From contig CAJJBW010000009.1 of NCBI GenBank assembly GCA_905182515.1, positions 1 to 53,180 on the forward strand: 53,180 bases of DNA, written 5' to 3'. The translations under genes and the position numbers were made by a program. The stretch is from an uncultured Candidatus Poseidoniales archaeon (GTDB taxonomy: Archaea; Thermoplasmatota; Poseidoniia; Poseidoniales; Thalassarchaeaceae). How positions within the stretch are numbered: the first letter of the stretch is position 1; each line of letters opens with the position of its first letter. The notes below the pieces were generated by a model. It did no database searches, had not been told where the DNA came from, and worked only from the letters and a program-made list of their open reading frames with translations. Of this stretch, positions 17,988-28,381 are shown in pieces.

Positions 17988-19601
17988 TTATTCACCATTT
18001 TCTGTTGCCATGAATTCCGATCTGCATGCAGGACACCTGGCCCTTACCGGTCTTTTTTCTAGAGGGATTTTAAGTTTCTGACTACAAACGGGACAATCCA
18101 ACATATCACCATCAGATGAAACAGTAGTTTCCTGTTGATCTGTGGCTGAGTCAGAATTATCGGCTATTTTTGGAATTTGATTTAAATCCATATCTATTAT
18201 GGACGCATTGGCACCCTCAACATTAAAATTAGAATTACAAGAAGGGCAGTGAACCAATCCTTGGTGCAATGAAGGCACATTCAACCGCTGCTCACACAAA
18301 GGACATGAAACTTCAATTTTATCATTTTGAATAGGATTAGTTTTTGAAATTCTAGGATTTCTAGGTGGCCTGATTTTGGATTCAGAAGTAGTAGAAGGAG
18401 TACGGTGCGACACAGCGCCCAAGCTTACTTTAGTAAATAAAACAACAAATAATCCAGCAACAGAACCGTAAAATAAAGAATAATAATCAATATCATAGCC
18501 ACTTGATCGTTCTGAAATTGATGGCGTTACTAAAATCCAATCCTCTCCTCGGTGTGTATCTGACATCCAAACTAATGAAATATTAACTAATTGGTCATAA
18601 TTCCAATTTTGAATCATTATTACCCCATAATAACTACTTCCAGCGGATAATGGAGAAATATTTTCTTCATGAATGATAGTTAAATCAGGCATTAGAATAC
18701 GGATTTTTGCCGAAGAAGATGCACTATTTCCCAAATTTTTAACATTATAATTAAATGTAATATTTTCCCCATATGAAGGATTTTGAGGATAATAACTATC
18801 AAAATTAATCTCAATATTTACAAATGGTTTTATGATTTCTAAATATGTAAAATTTTGAGAATCATTTATTTTAAAACCCCAAGATAATGGAATGACCTCT
18901 ATGAAAAGATAAGAATAATCTGGATCTCCCAAATTCATAGATATAGTTCGATATCCTGGATCTAATGTTAATTTGGATGAATAAAGCAAGTTATTTTGAT
19001 TAGAATCCCCATAAATTTGTAACATAATTGGCCTGGTTACTCCATCCGAAAGATAAAGAGAAATTTGAGCCTCTAAAGGATTTGATAAGTCCCATGAATA
19101 GGATTCTGAAGAAATCATTAATGATTGTGGTTCGGAAATTTGTAAACTAAATGAGCCATTTAAATTAATGTCTATACCTCCATTTGGACTATTAACATAC
19201 CACTTAAAATTTGCATCTCCTGCAATATCTGGTAAAAATGTGACAGATAATTCTTTACTAGAACCAGGCATAATTTCAACATATTCGCCATAGAAAGAAT
19301 ATCCGGTTGTTAAATCCTCCACAATTAATCTAGCTGAATCAATAATATTTCCGGAATTATGAACCAATGATGATGCAATTGCTGTATCTCCCAAATGTAA
19401 TGGTTCACCAATTAATGCTATGCCATCACTTCCAGCATTCGTAAAATTAATTATTTCATCGTGGGAAGTGTGAAAAGAAACACTTGATGATAAATGATTA
19501 GAAGAATCGTTTTCAGATAACAAGCATGACTGAGAATGTAATAAGAGAGTAATGGCACATATAGTGGTCAAATTAATGACTGAGTGCGTAGTCCTGTCCA
19601 T
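17988..19601 (-). CDS. Exported CARDB-like protein with TM helix and cytoplasmic double zinc ribbon
   Basis: 537 residues with an unusual layout. A signal sequence (about residues 8-25) precedes a large extracytoplasmic region with several beta-sandwich, CARDB-like segments (for example FNYNVKNLGNSASSSAKI near 280-300). A transmembrane helix follows (about residues 375-395), then a cytoplasmic part with two four-cysteine zinc ribbons: CPLCEQRL with CPSC, and CPVCSQKL with CPAC, separated by about 60 polar residues. Such a protein could link an external ligand to internal metal-bound domains. The stop is two bases before the DtxR-type gene's start, so it heads the operon. The family is not known to me. 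Confidence 0.7.
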   Translation of the reverse strand: MDRTTHSVINLTTICAITLLLHSQSCLLSENDSSNHLSSSVSFHTSHDEIINFTNAGSDGIALIGEPLHLGDTAIASSLVHNSGNIIDSARLIVEDLTTGYSFYGEYVEIMPGSSKELSVTFLPDIAGDANFKWYVNSPNGGIDINLNGSFSLQISEPQSLMISSESYSWDLSNPLEAQISLYLSDGVTRPIMLQIYGDSNQNNLLYSSKLTLDPGYRTISMNLGDPDYSYLFIEVIPLSWGFKINDSQNFTYLEIIKPFVNIEINFDSYYPQNPSYGENITFNYNVKNLGNSASSSAKIRILMPDLTIIHEENISPLSAGSSYYGVIMIQNWNYDQLVNISLVWMSDTHRGEDWILVTPSISERSSGYDIDYYSLFYGSVAGLFVVLFTKVSLGAVSHRTPSTTSESKIRPPRNPRISKTNPIQNDKIEVSCPLCEQRLNVPSLHQGLVHCPSCNSNFNVEGANASIIDMDLNQIPKIADNSDSATDQQETTVSSDGDMLDCPVCSQKLKIPLEKRPVRARCPACRSEFMATENGE

Positions 19602-19668
19602 CGTTTAACTCCTCTAAGTCGCACCGTATGAATGAAACCCATGCCAGTCGGTCCATAGAGACATTTTA

Positions 19669-20514
19669 ATGGTAAAATTAATTGGAGCGGCTATGGAAAC
19701 CGACGCTCTATTGAAAGTAACTCCGCAAGAGATAGCGGAAGCACTACTAATGAGGAGAAGGGTTTTGCAAGATCAATTGCCCATTATAGTAAAAAGATTA
19801 GATGGAGATGGAGAAGCAATTGCACCTAAAGTGATCAAAAATAAAGAAAAAAATGATAAAATTAAGGATGAGATTGCTAAATACAAAAACACTAGAGACA
19901 CATTTCAAAAGGAAGCTAGGGAAATATTAAATGATATTAAAGAAATTCAAGAAGAATTAACCAAGTCAGGGAATATGGTTAATTTAGATCCAAAATGGAA
20001 AAAAGAAAGGATGTGGGAAGAATTAGAAGATATTGAATTTAAAATCCAAACGGTTGCTTTAGACCAGAATGCTGAGAAAAAAATGATATCCGCAAGAAAG
20101 AGAATATTACAGCAAAATGAAGAATGGCTAAAAGAAAGAAAAAATTCAAATCCGGGTATGGCAACTTATATTGAAAAGCGAAAAAAAGTTAATTTATTAT
20201 ATAAATCAGCAGATAAAGCACATTCTGAAATGATAAAAAGGGTTCAGAAAGGAGAACCAATACATGCAAAATATATTCTACTCAGGGAAGAATTTATTGA
20301 TATTAATAGACAAAAAGATAGAGCTAAAGAATTATTAACAAAATCTGAAAGAGATATTTTATATTGGGAGAACGTAATTTTATCAGGGTATGATGAGTTG
20401 TTGAAATCAAATAAAAAAGTAGAAGCAGGAGGGGCGTCAACTTTTGTTTCAAAAAAGAAGAAGATTAAAAAAATTAATAAAATAATTTCAAAAAAGGAGG
20501 TAGAAGAAGAATGA
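19669..20514 (+). CDS. Long coiled-coil protein B
   Basis: 281 residues, with helix-forming heptads over about residues 15-245 and few aromatic residues. It ends in a basic tail (FVSKKKKIKKINKII), like coiled-coil protein A. Two starts are possible: ATG 19669 without a Shine-Dalgarno, or ATG 19693 with GGAG six bases upstream; the second gives a product about 8 residues shorter. It heads a plus-strand operon of three coiled-coil genes, divergent from the DtxR-containing operon across only about 67 bases, so the two units may share control. Function is unknown; resemblance to COG1340 is less clear than in protein A. Confidence 0.7.
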   Translation: MVKLIGAAMETDALLKVTPQEIAEALLMRRRVLQDQLPIIVKRLDGDGEAIAPKVIKNKEKNDKIKDEIAKYKNTRDTFQKEAREILNDIKEIQEELTKSGNMVNLDPKWKKERMWEELEDIEFKIQTVALDQNAEKKMISARKRILQQNEEWLKERKNSNPGMATYIEKRKKVNLLYKSADKAHSEMIKRVQKGEPIHAKYILLREEFIDINRQKDRAKELLTKSERDILYWENVILSGYDELLKSNKKVEAGGASTFVSKKKKIKKINKIISKKEVEEE

Positions 20515-21482
20515 ATGAAAGTGTGCTTTCAGAAGAAATTGATAGTTTAGACAATATTGATAAATCAGAAATGAAGACATTGAGGAATGATTTACAAAGT
20601 CAAATAGAGGTTTGTGAGCAACAATTTAAGGACCAAGTGGAAGATAGGAGAAATCAGATTGATATAGTCAAAACTCTAAGAATTGCAATGAAAGAAGTAG
20701 AGTCAATGGATGAAGGAAGAAAATCATTGCTTTCTGAATTCCATAAATTCAGAAAGCAAGCTGAGGCAGCAAAAATCATAAGAGATGAAGTTAATAAAAT
20801 GGTACCCCCTCCTAGTGACATTTTAGAAAAATGGATTATGAAATCATATATTAGCCTTACAACAATTGATAATGATTTGACTGGAGTTCCGACATTACCT
20901 AGGGAAATAGATTTATTCAGAAGATTTTTTGAATTACAAGCTTGCATCATAAAAAAGAAAGAATCTGAGAATGCTCACATCGCATATGTAAAAAATATTG
21001 AAAGTCTAAGGGAAATTTCAAAGAAATTAGATTCGCATCAAGAAGAAAAAGAAAAAAGTATTTCTGAAATGACTGAAGATAAAGAAATAGTAGGAAATAC
21101 CGTATCTAGGAAAGAAATAAGGAAAATTAGTAAAAAAATTACTTCAATTGATAGAAATTTAGATTTACTAAAAATTGAGAGGACAGAATTAAGGAATAAA
21201 CTTAATAAAATTAAATCAATGATAAAGGAAAGAGGATCAAAAATTAAATTAATTTCAATAACAGAAGTTGAACAAAAAATTGAAGAAGGAGGAACACTTG
21301 ATGCTTCTGAATTTGAAATGTTATTAAAGAAGGGAGATTTATCAGCGATTGGACTTAATAGAAAGAATAAGATACCCAGTACCGATAAAAAGCATATGAA
21401 TAAGAAAAAGAAGAGAAAATTTGGATCTATTCAGAGGAAGTCAAGGCAGGGCAATACAGCCGCACTGAGAGAAAATGACTAA
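20511..21482 (+). CDS. Long coiled-coil protein C
   Basis: 323 residues. Two coiled-coil stretches (about residues 15-85 and 140-250) flank a central segment with prolines and hydrophobic residues (PPPSDILEKWIMKSYISL, about residues 95-130), which may form a compact turn. Near the end, the segment EEGGTLDASEFEMLLKKGDL resembles the end of coiled-coil protein D. A Lys/Arg-rich tail follows (HMNKKKKRKFGSIQRKSRQ). The ATG overlaps the previous gene's stop (ATGA), with an AAGGAGGT ribosome-binding site, so translation is coupled. Function is unknown. Confidence 0.7.
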   Translation: MNESVLSEEIDSLDNIDKSEMKTLRNDLQSQIEVCEQQFKDQVEDRRNQIDIVKTLRIAMKEVESMDEGRKSLLSEFHKFRKQAEAAKIIRDEVNKMVPPPSDILEKWIMKSYISLTTIDNDLTGVPTLPREIDLFRRFFELQACIIKKKESENAHIAYVKNIESLREISKKLDSHQEEKEKSISEMTEDKEIVGNTVSRKEIRKISKKITSIDRNLDLLKIERTELRNKLNKIKSMIKERGSKIKLISITEVEQKIEEGGTLDASEFEMLLKKGDLSAIGLNRKNKIPSTDKKHMNKKKKRKFGSIQRKSRQGNTAALREND

Positions 21483-21554
21483 ATTTAATATTATAAATTA
21501 GTATTACCTTATATGAACTACCAAAGTCCGATAAAACATAGAAGGTGCCATTCG

Positions 21555-22406
21555 ATGAACTTAAGCGAGGTAGGAGAAATATTTACTCCGCTCACTGAAA
21601 GTATTAAAATTGAATTAAGCATTAATAAAGAACAACGAGATGAATGGAATAATAGAGTCAGGAAACATCTAGATAAGCGTAATGACGTAAATATCCAAGT
21701 AAAGGAATTAATTTCAGAAGTTCAAAAACAAAAATTACTAAGAGATATTGCAAACGTCAAGGTAAAGGAACTAAAGGACGTTAGGTTTGTAAAATCCGAA
21801 TATTTAAAATCTGTAAGAATAGAATTAAGAGATCGCGTAGAGGTTGAAGGAGATAAGCCAGAAAAAAAGGCTGGACCCGATCCTAGAAAAATTAAGTCCG
21901 AAATGTCTAAACTTGAGCAAAGTTATGAAAGAGGAGCATATTCTGGAAAAAAAGAAAGGGAATTTTATAGTAAAATGAAAGAATTATCCAAAATTTTGAA
22001 AGATGCTAAAGTTCAAGATGCAGAAGATGGTATTGGAACTTTGAAAAGGAATCAAAGGGATGCTAAATTTGCCCAAGCAAAGGCCCATGATGACGTCGTA
22101 ATTGCAGTTAGAGATGCACAGGAAGCTCATGATTTAATGATGGAACTTTCAGAAGAAGTGGACAGGCTAAGAGACATTGCGAATAAGTCTCAAATGGAAG
22201 TAACTATTTCGAAGAGAGAGGCAGATATAATGCATAACAGATACGTAGTTTCTCTAAGGTGCATTCATTCTATGCAGGACATTATTAATCAAATGAAATC
22301 AGGAGAAGATGGAGATGATAGAGTTGGAATATCTGACCTAATGACAAGACTAATGTCGGGAGATACATTATCAACTGATGAATTAATGTCTCTTCAGAGG
22401 AATTAA
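21555..22406 (+). CDS. Long coiled-coil protein D (COG1340-like)
   Basis: 283 residues from ATG 21555, preceded by GGTG; a longer form from 21513 is possible but would add 14 residues of a different character. The sequence is helical throughout, with a Pro/Gly break near residue 100 (KKAGPDPRK). Blocks such as AKAHDDVVIAVRDAQEAHDLMMELSEEVDRLRD and ADIMHNRYVVSL resemble COG1340 members. It ends in MSGDTLSTDELMSLQRN, the cleanest example of a short motif shared with protein C and, more weakly, A. It lacks the basic tail of the others. It converges with the unknown protein gene, overlapping by four bases. Confidence 0.7.
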   Translation: MNLSEVGEIFTPLTESIKIELSINKEQRDEWNNRVRKHLDKRNDVNIQVKELISEVQKQKLLRDIANVKVKELKDVRFVKSEYLKSVRIELRDRVEVEGDKPEKKAGPDPRKIKSEMSKLEQSYERGAYSGKKEREFYSKMKELSKILKDAKVQDAEDGIGTLKRNQRDAKFAQAKAHDDVVIAVRDAQEAHDLMMELSEEVDRLRDIANKSQMEVTISKREADIMHNRYVVSLRCIHSMQDIINQMKSGEDGDDRVGISDLMTRLMSGDTLSTDELMSLQRN

Positions 22407-23356
22407 TATATTATTGGGAATGTTTTTCCATTTATGCCATGCAATAAAAGCTCTTCACCTGAATTCAATATCCATCCAGGTACATAAATTTCCTGAAAAG
22501 ATAACAAAGAATTCTCTTTATTAAATTGCCAGTTTTGCAACATCATAGTTCTTGTCATTCTTCCAGCAATTTTTGGCTTTCCTTGTCTTTTTTCATTTAC
22601 AATTAACCCTAATTGTTCCAATAATTCAACATTACTTTTCCAACTATTCTTCATTGGATTAATAATTCTTAAAGAAGGAGTAAGATTTAATTCTTTTTCG
22701 GACTTAAAATGATATAATTCATTAGACCAAGGATCTTCCACGATATCCCACTCATTAACTTCTATTTCTCCTTGTTCATTTACCAGTTCGCCCTTTATGT
22801 TCCATAATTTTGCACACAACAATATCGGAGTCGTCCTAACATTGGACCATGAGTTAGTTTCGAGCCAAGAAGTGATATCAATTTTTGGCTTTAATGTTAT
22901 TTGATTGATTTCATTATTAGGCCTTATAGAAATATCTTTCTTATTTTGATTATTTTTAATACCACTTGGTAAGGTAATAATATCTTTAGAAATTACAGCT
23001 TTTCCTATCCATAATGCTAATTCTTCAGGGCCCCAAATTGTAAAATTAATGTCATTTGATTGAAATTTCTCCAACGATATTTTATGATCTCTTTCTGACA
23101 ATAATATATGATTTCCTTTTTCAGCATCTATACTCCATCTTTCTATCTCAGAATTTTCTAAAATAGTAATATCATCCTCAATATACCAAATAAAGACTTT
23201 TTTCCCAATATATTTATTTATATCAGGAAATGAGTCTACTAATCCCAATAAATTAAAATCATGATAAATTGACTTAAGTTTTGATGGACTAAAATTCGAA
23301 CAACGAGACCTGAGAATGTCTGTTATTGTGCCCTCCACATCTATGGCAGGCAACAA
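22403..23356 (-). CDS. Unknown soluble protein downstream of the RNA polymerase operon
   Basis: About 317 residues, with no membrane segment. The start is probably TTG 23356 or a nearby downstream codon. I do not recognise the family. Visible features are an N-terminal AIDVEGTITDILRSR, reminiscent of a HAD motif but not followed by one. A conserved-looking WGPEELALWIGKAV sits near residue 125, and a C-terminal part has EVNEWDIVEDPWSNEL, a helical KSNVELLEQLGL and a basic GKPKIAGRMTRT segment. The WGPEELA-x-WIG segment occurs in some archaeal proteins of unknown role. It may be read through from the L30e gene 54 bases upstream. Confidence 0.5.
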   Translation of the reverse strand: MLPAIDVEGTITDILRSRCSNFSPSKLKSIYHDFNLLGLVDSFPDINKYIGKKVFIWYIEDDITILENSEIERWSIDAEKGNHILLSERDHKISLEKFQSNDINFTIWGPEELALWIGKAVISKDIITLPSGIKNNQNKKDISIRPNNEINQITLKPKIDITSWLETNSWSNVRTTPILLCAKLWNIKGELVNEQGEIEVNEWDIVEDPWSNELYHFKSEKELNLTPSLRIINPMKNSWKSNVELLEQLGLIVNEKRQGKPKIAGRMTRTMMLQNWQFNKENSLLSFQEIYVPGWILNSGEELLLHGINGKTFPIIY

Positions 23357-23410
23357 GCATCTTTCAATAAACCGATTAAATCAGTCAATATATTACAAAA
23401 TTATTTAAAA

Positions 23411-23707
23411 TCAAACATTTTGAGATAATGTCAATAATTCGCTTTGACCAGGATCGACAACGCATAATGCACTTACAGGGAATGGTTTTCCGCAAGCAGC
23501 TCCTAGTTGCCTATTAACTAACATAACTTGATGGACAGTAACATCAGGATGGGCGTCATTTAATTCCGATATGTATCCAGTTGGGCAGTTTGCAGCGACT
23601 AATATCATCCTTGCATCACCTTTAGCACATGCACTCAAGGTTTGTCTTTGACCAAATAGTAATGTCCCTGTATTAATTCCTTGTTTTAATTGTCTTGTTA
23701 AGTCCAT
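23411..23707 (-). CDS. rpl30e: Ribosomal protein L30e
   Basis: 98 residues, the usual size. The L7Ae/L30e-fold signature is visible: LKQGINTGTLLFGQRQT near the N-terminus, AKGDARMILVAANCP, and the C-terminal NRQLGAACGKPFPVSALCVVDPG. It binds RNA in the large subunit. A GGAGG ribosome-binding site precedes the ATG and the gene follows rpoA2 by 13 bases, which is the classic archaeal arrangement. The usual next genes, NusA-like, S12 and S7, do not follow; an unknown gene does. Confidence 0.95.
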   Translation of the reverse strand: MDLTRQLKQGINTGTLLFGQRQTLSACAKGDARMILVAANCPTGYISELNDAHPDVTVHQVMLVNRQLGAACGKPFPVSALCVVDPGQSELLTLSQNV

Positions 23708-23720
23708 ATTTAATCCTCCA

Positions 23721-25289
23721 TTACTTCTCCGGAACGTAGTATAATTCTACACTACCAGTACCCAATGAAACTGGCTGACCGACGATAATATTTTCAGTAA
23801 CACCACTTAAATCATCACGTTCACCGATAATTCCGGCTTTCAGCAGATGCGTAACAGTTACTTCGAACGCTGAACGAGCCAAGATAGAGTGCTTTGTGCC
23901 ACTTACTCCATGCCTACCGATTGCCCTTACTTCGCCCTCACTTGTCATAACATCTGAAACCATAATTAAATGCCTTATATCTACATCTAAACCCGCGCCA
24001 GCCATAGTATCATAAGCTTCATTGATAATAGCTTGGCGTGCAGCTTCTATTCCTAAATAATCATAAATTTCACTTACGTTATTAGTATATGTCCTCCCTC
24101 TATCTACGCCTGCAAATTCACTAACTTTAGGTAAATTTGATCCGATAGTTGAGATATAATATTCTCCATCTTTATTTGGACCTTGTACGTTTGCCCTTGA
24201 CACCCCAGGAAGGCCTTTTAGCCTTAATTTTTTGATTTTGTCTTCTAATTGCAAAAGTGCAGTATACGTTGGTGGATCATTAGCTAAATTTGCTAAATCT
24301 TCGACCTTTGATATCCCTGGGATAATTTTTAATTCTTTAGGCCTATCTTCATTATCAGATTGTATATATAACCTCAAGGCCCTTGATAATTTGTCTAATA
24401 CTTCTGCACCACTCATATTCTTTAGTTTAAGATTGGCAGGTATTAATTTCAGAGTAATATGCCTTTGAGTGACTTCGACATCTATTGCAGCAATATCAGT
24501 AGCAGTAGTAGTCTCAATTGCAGCAGCTAATTCTCTTGCAAGTTTTTCATTTGTCCTCAATGGTTTGCCTTTTGAATTTAATTCTTCTAAATAAATATTC
24601 ATTGTTGGGGTTTTTGGCACTTTACGCGCGTCGACGATTTCGATGATTCTAGGAAGACCTTGGGTAACGTTCACTGTAGCTACACCCGCATAGTGAAATG
24701 TCCTCATAGTCATTTGAGTTCCAGGTTCACCTAGTGATTGTGCCGTTGTTATTCCAACCGCTTCATGAGGATCTACTCTTGCTTTTGAAAGATGCCTGTA
24801 GGCAGTTTCTACTAATCCCTTTACTTTCTTGGCAGTAAGTTTCTTTTCACCTCTACCCTCTACGCCTGCTACCAATTTATCTATAACCAGAGGAGTTAGA
24901 AATAATCCTAATTCCTGAGATTTTTCATCTATTTGAATGAATAATGGATTTTGATCATCTAAATCCCTCATTAATAATTTTGAAGAGTTTTCTTCATCAT
25001 ATGTTTGTATAGGGAGTAAAGTTTTTTTTCTTCTTCGTGATACAGTTCTTCTCCTTACTACTGTTTTTTCAGTCTTAGCAGCAGCGGCCCTCGCAGATTT
25101 ACTTGAACTAGCCATAACATGATGAATTTTTTGAGCAGTGCCTGAATCAATACCACAAATTTGTGCTATTTGACCAGGAGATAATACCTTAACATCATCC
25201 CATTTCTTATCATCTGCTAACTTGTGAGCATATTCTTCTTCTATACCCAAATCCATTAATTTCTTTTTTGTTGCACTCTTGACTACCAT
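23721..25289 (-). CDS. rpoA2: RNA polymerase subunit A'' (Rpo1C) with an N-terminal HhH-like extension
   Basis: 522 residues versus about 390-400 in most archaea. The core from about residue 100 is standard: [39 protein letters not shown] and the C-terminal [19 protein letters not shown]. The extra N-terminus (about residues 1-60) looks like a helix-hairpin-helix domain and is clearly similar to the extension on Rpo5 in this operon (both have TKK-x-L, AHKLADD and a later Q-[IV]-A). A Lys/Arg/Ala-rich linker (about 62-92) follows. Its ATG overlaps the rpoA1 stop (TAATG). It forms part of the RNA polymerase catalytic core. Confidence 0.96.
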   Translation of the reverse strand: MVVKSATKKKLMDLGIEEEYAHKLADDKKWDDVKVLSPGQIAQICGIDSGTAQKIHHVMASSSKSARAAAAKTEKTVVRRRTVSRRRKKTLLPIQTYDEENSSKLLMRDLDDQNPLFIQIDEKSQELGLFLTPLVIDKLVAGVEGRGEKKLTAKKVKGLVETAYRHLSKARVDPHEAVGITTAQSLGEPGTQMTMRTFHYAGVATVNVTQGLPRIIEIVDARKVPKTPTMNIYLEELNSKGKPLRTNEKLARELAAAIETTTATDIAAIDVEVTQRHITLKLIPANLKLKNMSGAEVLDKLSRALRLYIQSDNEDRPKELKIIPGISKVEDLANLANDPPTYTALLQLEDKIKKLRLKGLPGVSRANVQGPNKDGEYYISTIGSNLPKVSEFAGVDRGRTYTNNVSEIYDYLGIEAARQAIINEAYDTMAGAGLDVDIRHLIMVSDVMTSEGEVRAIGRHGVSGTKHSILARSAFEVTVTHLLKAGIIGERDDLSGVTENIIVGQPVSLGTGSVELYYVPEK

Positions 25290-28200
25290 TATTTAGCACC
25301 TCCTAATGCTTCATCCAATACTAAGTTTATATCAAACGGTTCTCCTTTACGGCTTCTAGTTGGATCTACACGATCTTCACCATACTGGAATTGAACAATT
25401 CTATTACCTGTATTTCTTACAGACGATTGATCATCAGTCGAGACTTTAAGGTCATCCATAGCATTAATTAATCTTCTTTGCATGTATCCTGACTTACTTG
25501 TCCTAACTGCAGTATCGACTAAAGATTCTCTTCCAGATACCGACAACATGAAAAATTCAGTTGGTTCTAAACCGCGTTTGAAAGAAGATGATACGAATCC
25601 TTTTTCTTTTGCACCTTTTACGCCCCTAGGGAAATGAGCCAATACTCTGTCCTGGTATCCTCTTTCTAGCCTCTTACCACGAACTTTAGGTTGACCTATT
25701 GAACCAGCCATCATGGCCAAGTTATCCATTGAACCCCTTGCCCCTGATGTAGCCATCAATACCGCAGCGTTATCTTCGCCAAGATACTCTTTAGCAACGT
25801 TACCTGCATCGGATTTACCAGTGTCAAGTATTTGTAAGATGTTTTCTTCTAGTGTTTCTTGAGGAGTACGCCCCGGTCTGGCTTCATATTTCTTCCCATC
25901 TTTACCATATTTAGATAATTCTATATCCACATTATCGCTAGCAGTTTTATTAATATCAACAATTTTTGATTTAGCTTCTGGTGGCAGATCTTCATCATCA
26001 ATTCCTGTTGTAAATCCTAATGAGGTACATGCAGCAATTGTCATTTTTGTCATTTCGTTGATAAATTTAGCTCCACGTTCGTTACCATGAGTTTGGACAA
26101 CTGCGTCCAACAAACGGCCATCTTCAGCACCAATACCTTTCTTATCTATCGCGCCACTAATATTTCCCTTTGTGACCGTGACTGTTTCGCCAGAACGGTT
26201 CTTATATTCTAGATTGAAACCATCTGGAACAATAAGACTTAAAATTTCTGCACCTTTGTAACCTACTACTCCATCTACCTCTACTTCCATAGGTAATTCT
26301 CCTTCGTAATTTATAGAACCAAGTACCTCTAAAACAATATGTTTAGGTAAAATCATGTTATCATGAGTAAGTAAATATGCTCCTGAAATATGATCGTGAA
26401 TACCACCAATTACAGCACCACCATATCTAGGTGTGATTATGTGTTCCTGAACTCTCATCAATATTTTAGCTTCAGCTCTTGCTTCTTCGCTTTGTATCAC
26501 GTGTAAATTCATTTCATCACCGTCAAAGTCAGCGTTGTAGGGAGTACAGTCTGCTAAATTAAATCTAAATGTTTTTCCTTCCATTACTCTGATTTCATGA
26601 ACCATCATAGACATCCTATGAAGTGAAGGTTGACGGTTAAAAATAGTTACATCTCCATCTATAAGGTGTCTTTCTACTACTATTCCTGGTTTAGGGTTTC
26701 CATCCTGATCCCATGTGCTTAGTCTATCTTCACTTTCTGTTGCATACGCATTACCATACTCATCTTCTTGACCAGGGCTGCCGCAATGTGGGCATTTTAC
26801 CTCTAGATAGTCAGGGAAATATTCAGTTGGGTTTTCAACTTCCCATCTCCACCTATTATGAATTAATGCGCTAGGTTCATCTGATGCCATTTTTCTTCCA
26901 AGATCATCCTCTCCTCGTAAATTAGAAAGAGTCTTCTCTAAGTCTATACCGTTTACTTCTTCTAATTCACCAATTTCATTTCTCCTCATCTCTCTCATTA
27001 GTGCTAGACCAGGTAAGAAATTGGGAGCTGGAAGTACTTCATTCACATCAGGCCTGTAGCCTGTATATGGTTCATCTTCACTACCACAATGACATTCAGC
27101 ATTCTTGCACCTGAAACCTGCCCAAATATATTTTGTCCTGTCAGTAATACGAACCCTTAGAGTATCTCCTCTAATAATATAATTAACACCGGGATGGTTA
27201 TCTGGGCCTCTTAGTATCATTTGCCTTAATTGTTCACGATTTCTACTTGTCACCCTAATTGGGACAGTTAGTTCTTTCGCAGTTGAAGTTGGTATGCCAA
27301 CCTCATTTATCCCAAGGTTAGGATCGGGACTAATTACTGTCCTTGCACAGAAATTTACTCTTTTTCCAGATAAGTTACTTCTGAATCTTCCCTCTTTACC
27401 TTTAAGCCGTTGTGTTAATGTTTTCAAAGGCCTTCCAGATCGGTGACGAGCAGGAGGAATTCCACTTGTTTGATTGTCAAAGTAAGTTGTACAGTGATAT
27501 TGTAATAACTCCCATAAATCCTCTACTATAAGTTGAGGAGCACCCGCATCTCTGTTTTCCCTTAATCTTTGGTTGATCCTTAGTACATCCACTAATTTGT
27601 GAGTTAAATCGTCTTCAGAGCGATCACCGCTATCTAAAGTAATAGAAGGCCTGACAGTAATAGGAGGAACTGGTAATACCTTAAGAATGGTCCATTCGGG
27701 CCGACAAACATCTTTATTCATTCCAATGAATATAAGGTGGTCGTCAGGAATCCTTTCTAACCATTCACGGATATCTCTAGCATTTAATTTATGCTCACCC
27801 TTGTCTGCTTTCTTTTCTTTGAAAGTAGAAGGCTTGTCCAATATTATCTTTCCTTGTTCAGAACCACAATGCATGCATATTGCTCGTTTTGCACTTGAAC
27901 ATTCTTTTTCAATATCTTTGATTGTTTTATTGAATTCTCTTGATCCGACTCCGTGCTTTATCATGACATCATGAACTCTTTCTCTATAGTAATCTTGTTC
28001 AGATTTTTCAGGGTCTAGAGGATGTGTTTCTGGAGAACTATGTAACAATATTTTACTACATTTATTACACGTATTCTTTAATGCCATCTTAATTAATCCT
28101 GTGAATCCAATGTGCATAACTGGTAATTCTAATTGGATATGGCCAAAATGCCCTGGGCTTTCGTCATATTTACAATTATCTGTGGGGCAAACCAATCCAG

Positions 28201-28381
28201 GTTCAATAACTCCCATTTTAGGATCCATTAAACCTTGTTTGAAAGCGTGACCATCATCTTTGTATGTATCGGCTGTCTTTACCTCTACAGCAGACATCTT
28301 ACGAATTTCGTTAGGATCCATTAAAGCGAACCTAATACCTGCAATCCTCTTGGGAATTAATGTGTTACTATTTCTCCTCAT
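25289..28381 (-). CDS. rpoA1: RNA polymerase subunit A' (Rpo1N)
   Basis: 1030 residues, longer than the usual ~880. The catalytic [12 protein letters not shown] motif is present and binds the catalytic Mg2+. N-terminal zinc-binding Cys/His pairs ([22 protein letters not shown]) are seen, as is the bridge-helix-region motif [20 protein letters not shown]. Two extra cysteine-rich insertions occur before the active site: CKNAECHCG near residue 425 and CPHCG near residue 530, which could form an additional zinc site. The gene overlaps the end of rpoB by four bases (ATGA). It is the largest part of the polymerase active site with rpoB. Confidence 0.97.
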   Translation of the reverse strand: MRRNSNTLIPKRIAGIRFALMDPNEIRKMSAVEVKTADTYKDDGHAFKQGLMDPKMGVIEPGLVCPTDNCKYDESPGHFGHIQLELPVMHIGFTGLIKMALKNTCNKCSKILLHSSPETHPLDPEKSEQDYYRERVHDVMIKHGVGSREFNKTIKDIEKECSSAKRAICMHCGSEQGKIILDKPSTFKEKKADKGEHKLNARDIREWLERIPDDHLIFIGMNKDVCRPEWTILKVLPVPPITVRPSITLDSGDRSEDDLTHKLVDVLRINQRLRENRDAGAPQLIVEDLWELLQYHCTTYFDNQTSGIPPARHRSGRPLKTLTQRLKGKEGRFRSNLSGKRVNFCARTVISPDPNLGINEVGIPTSTAKELTVPIRVTSRNREQLRQMILRGPDNHPGVNYIIRGDTLRVRITDRTKYIWAGFRCKNAECHCGSEDEPYTGYRPDVNEVLPAPNFLPGLALMREMRRNEIGELEEVNGIDLEKTLSNLRGEDDLGRKMASDEPSALIHNRWRWEVENPTEYFPDYLEVKCPHCGSPGQEDEYGNAYATESEDRLSTWDQDGNPKPGIVVERHLIDGDVTIFNRQPSLHRMSMMVHEIRVMEGKTFRFNLADCTPYNADFDGDEMNLHVIQSEEARAEAKILMRVQEHIITPRYGGAVIGGIHDHISGAYLLTHDNMILPKHIVLEVLGSINYEGELPMEVEVDGVVGYKGAEILSLIVPDGFNLEYKNRSGETVTVTKGNISGAIDKKGIGAEDGRLLDAVVQTHGNERGAKFINEMTKMTIAACTSLGFTTGIDDEDLPPEAKSKIVDINKTASDNVDIELSKYGKDGKKYEARPGRTPQETLEENILQILDTGKSDAGNVAKEYLGEDNAAVLMATSGARGSMDNLAMMAGSIGQPKVRGKRLERGYQDRVLAHFPRGVKGAKEKGFVSSSFKRGLEPTEFFMLSVSGRESLVDTAVRTSKSGYMQRRLINAMDDLKVSTDDQSSVRNTGNRIVQFQYGEDRVDPTRSRKGEPFDINLVLDEALGGAK

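Noticed and set aside
23310-23356. HAD-phosphatase motif (DVEGT) in the unknown protein near the RNA polymerase operon
   Set aside because: The residues after it do not show the other HAD motifs, and the second acidic position is Glu; the match is likely chance.
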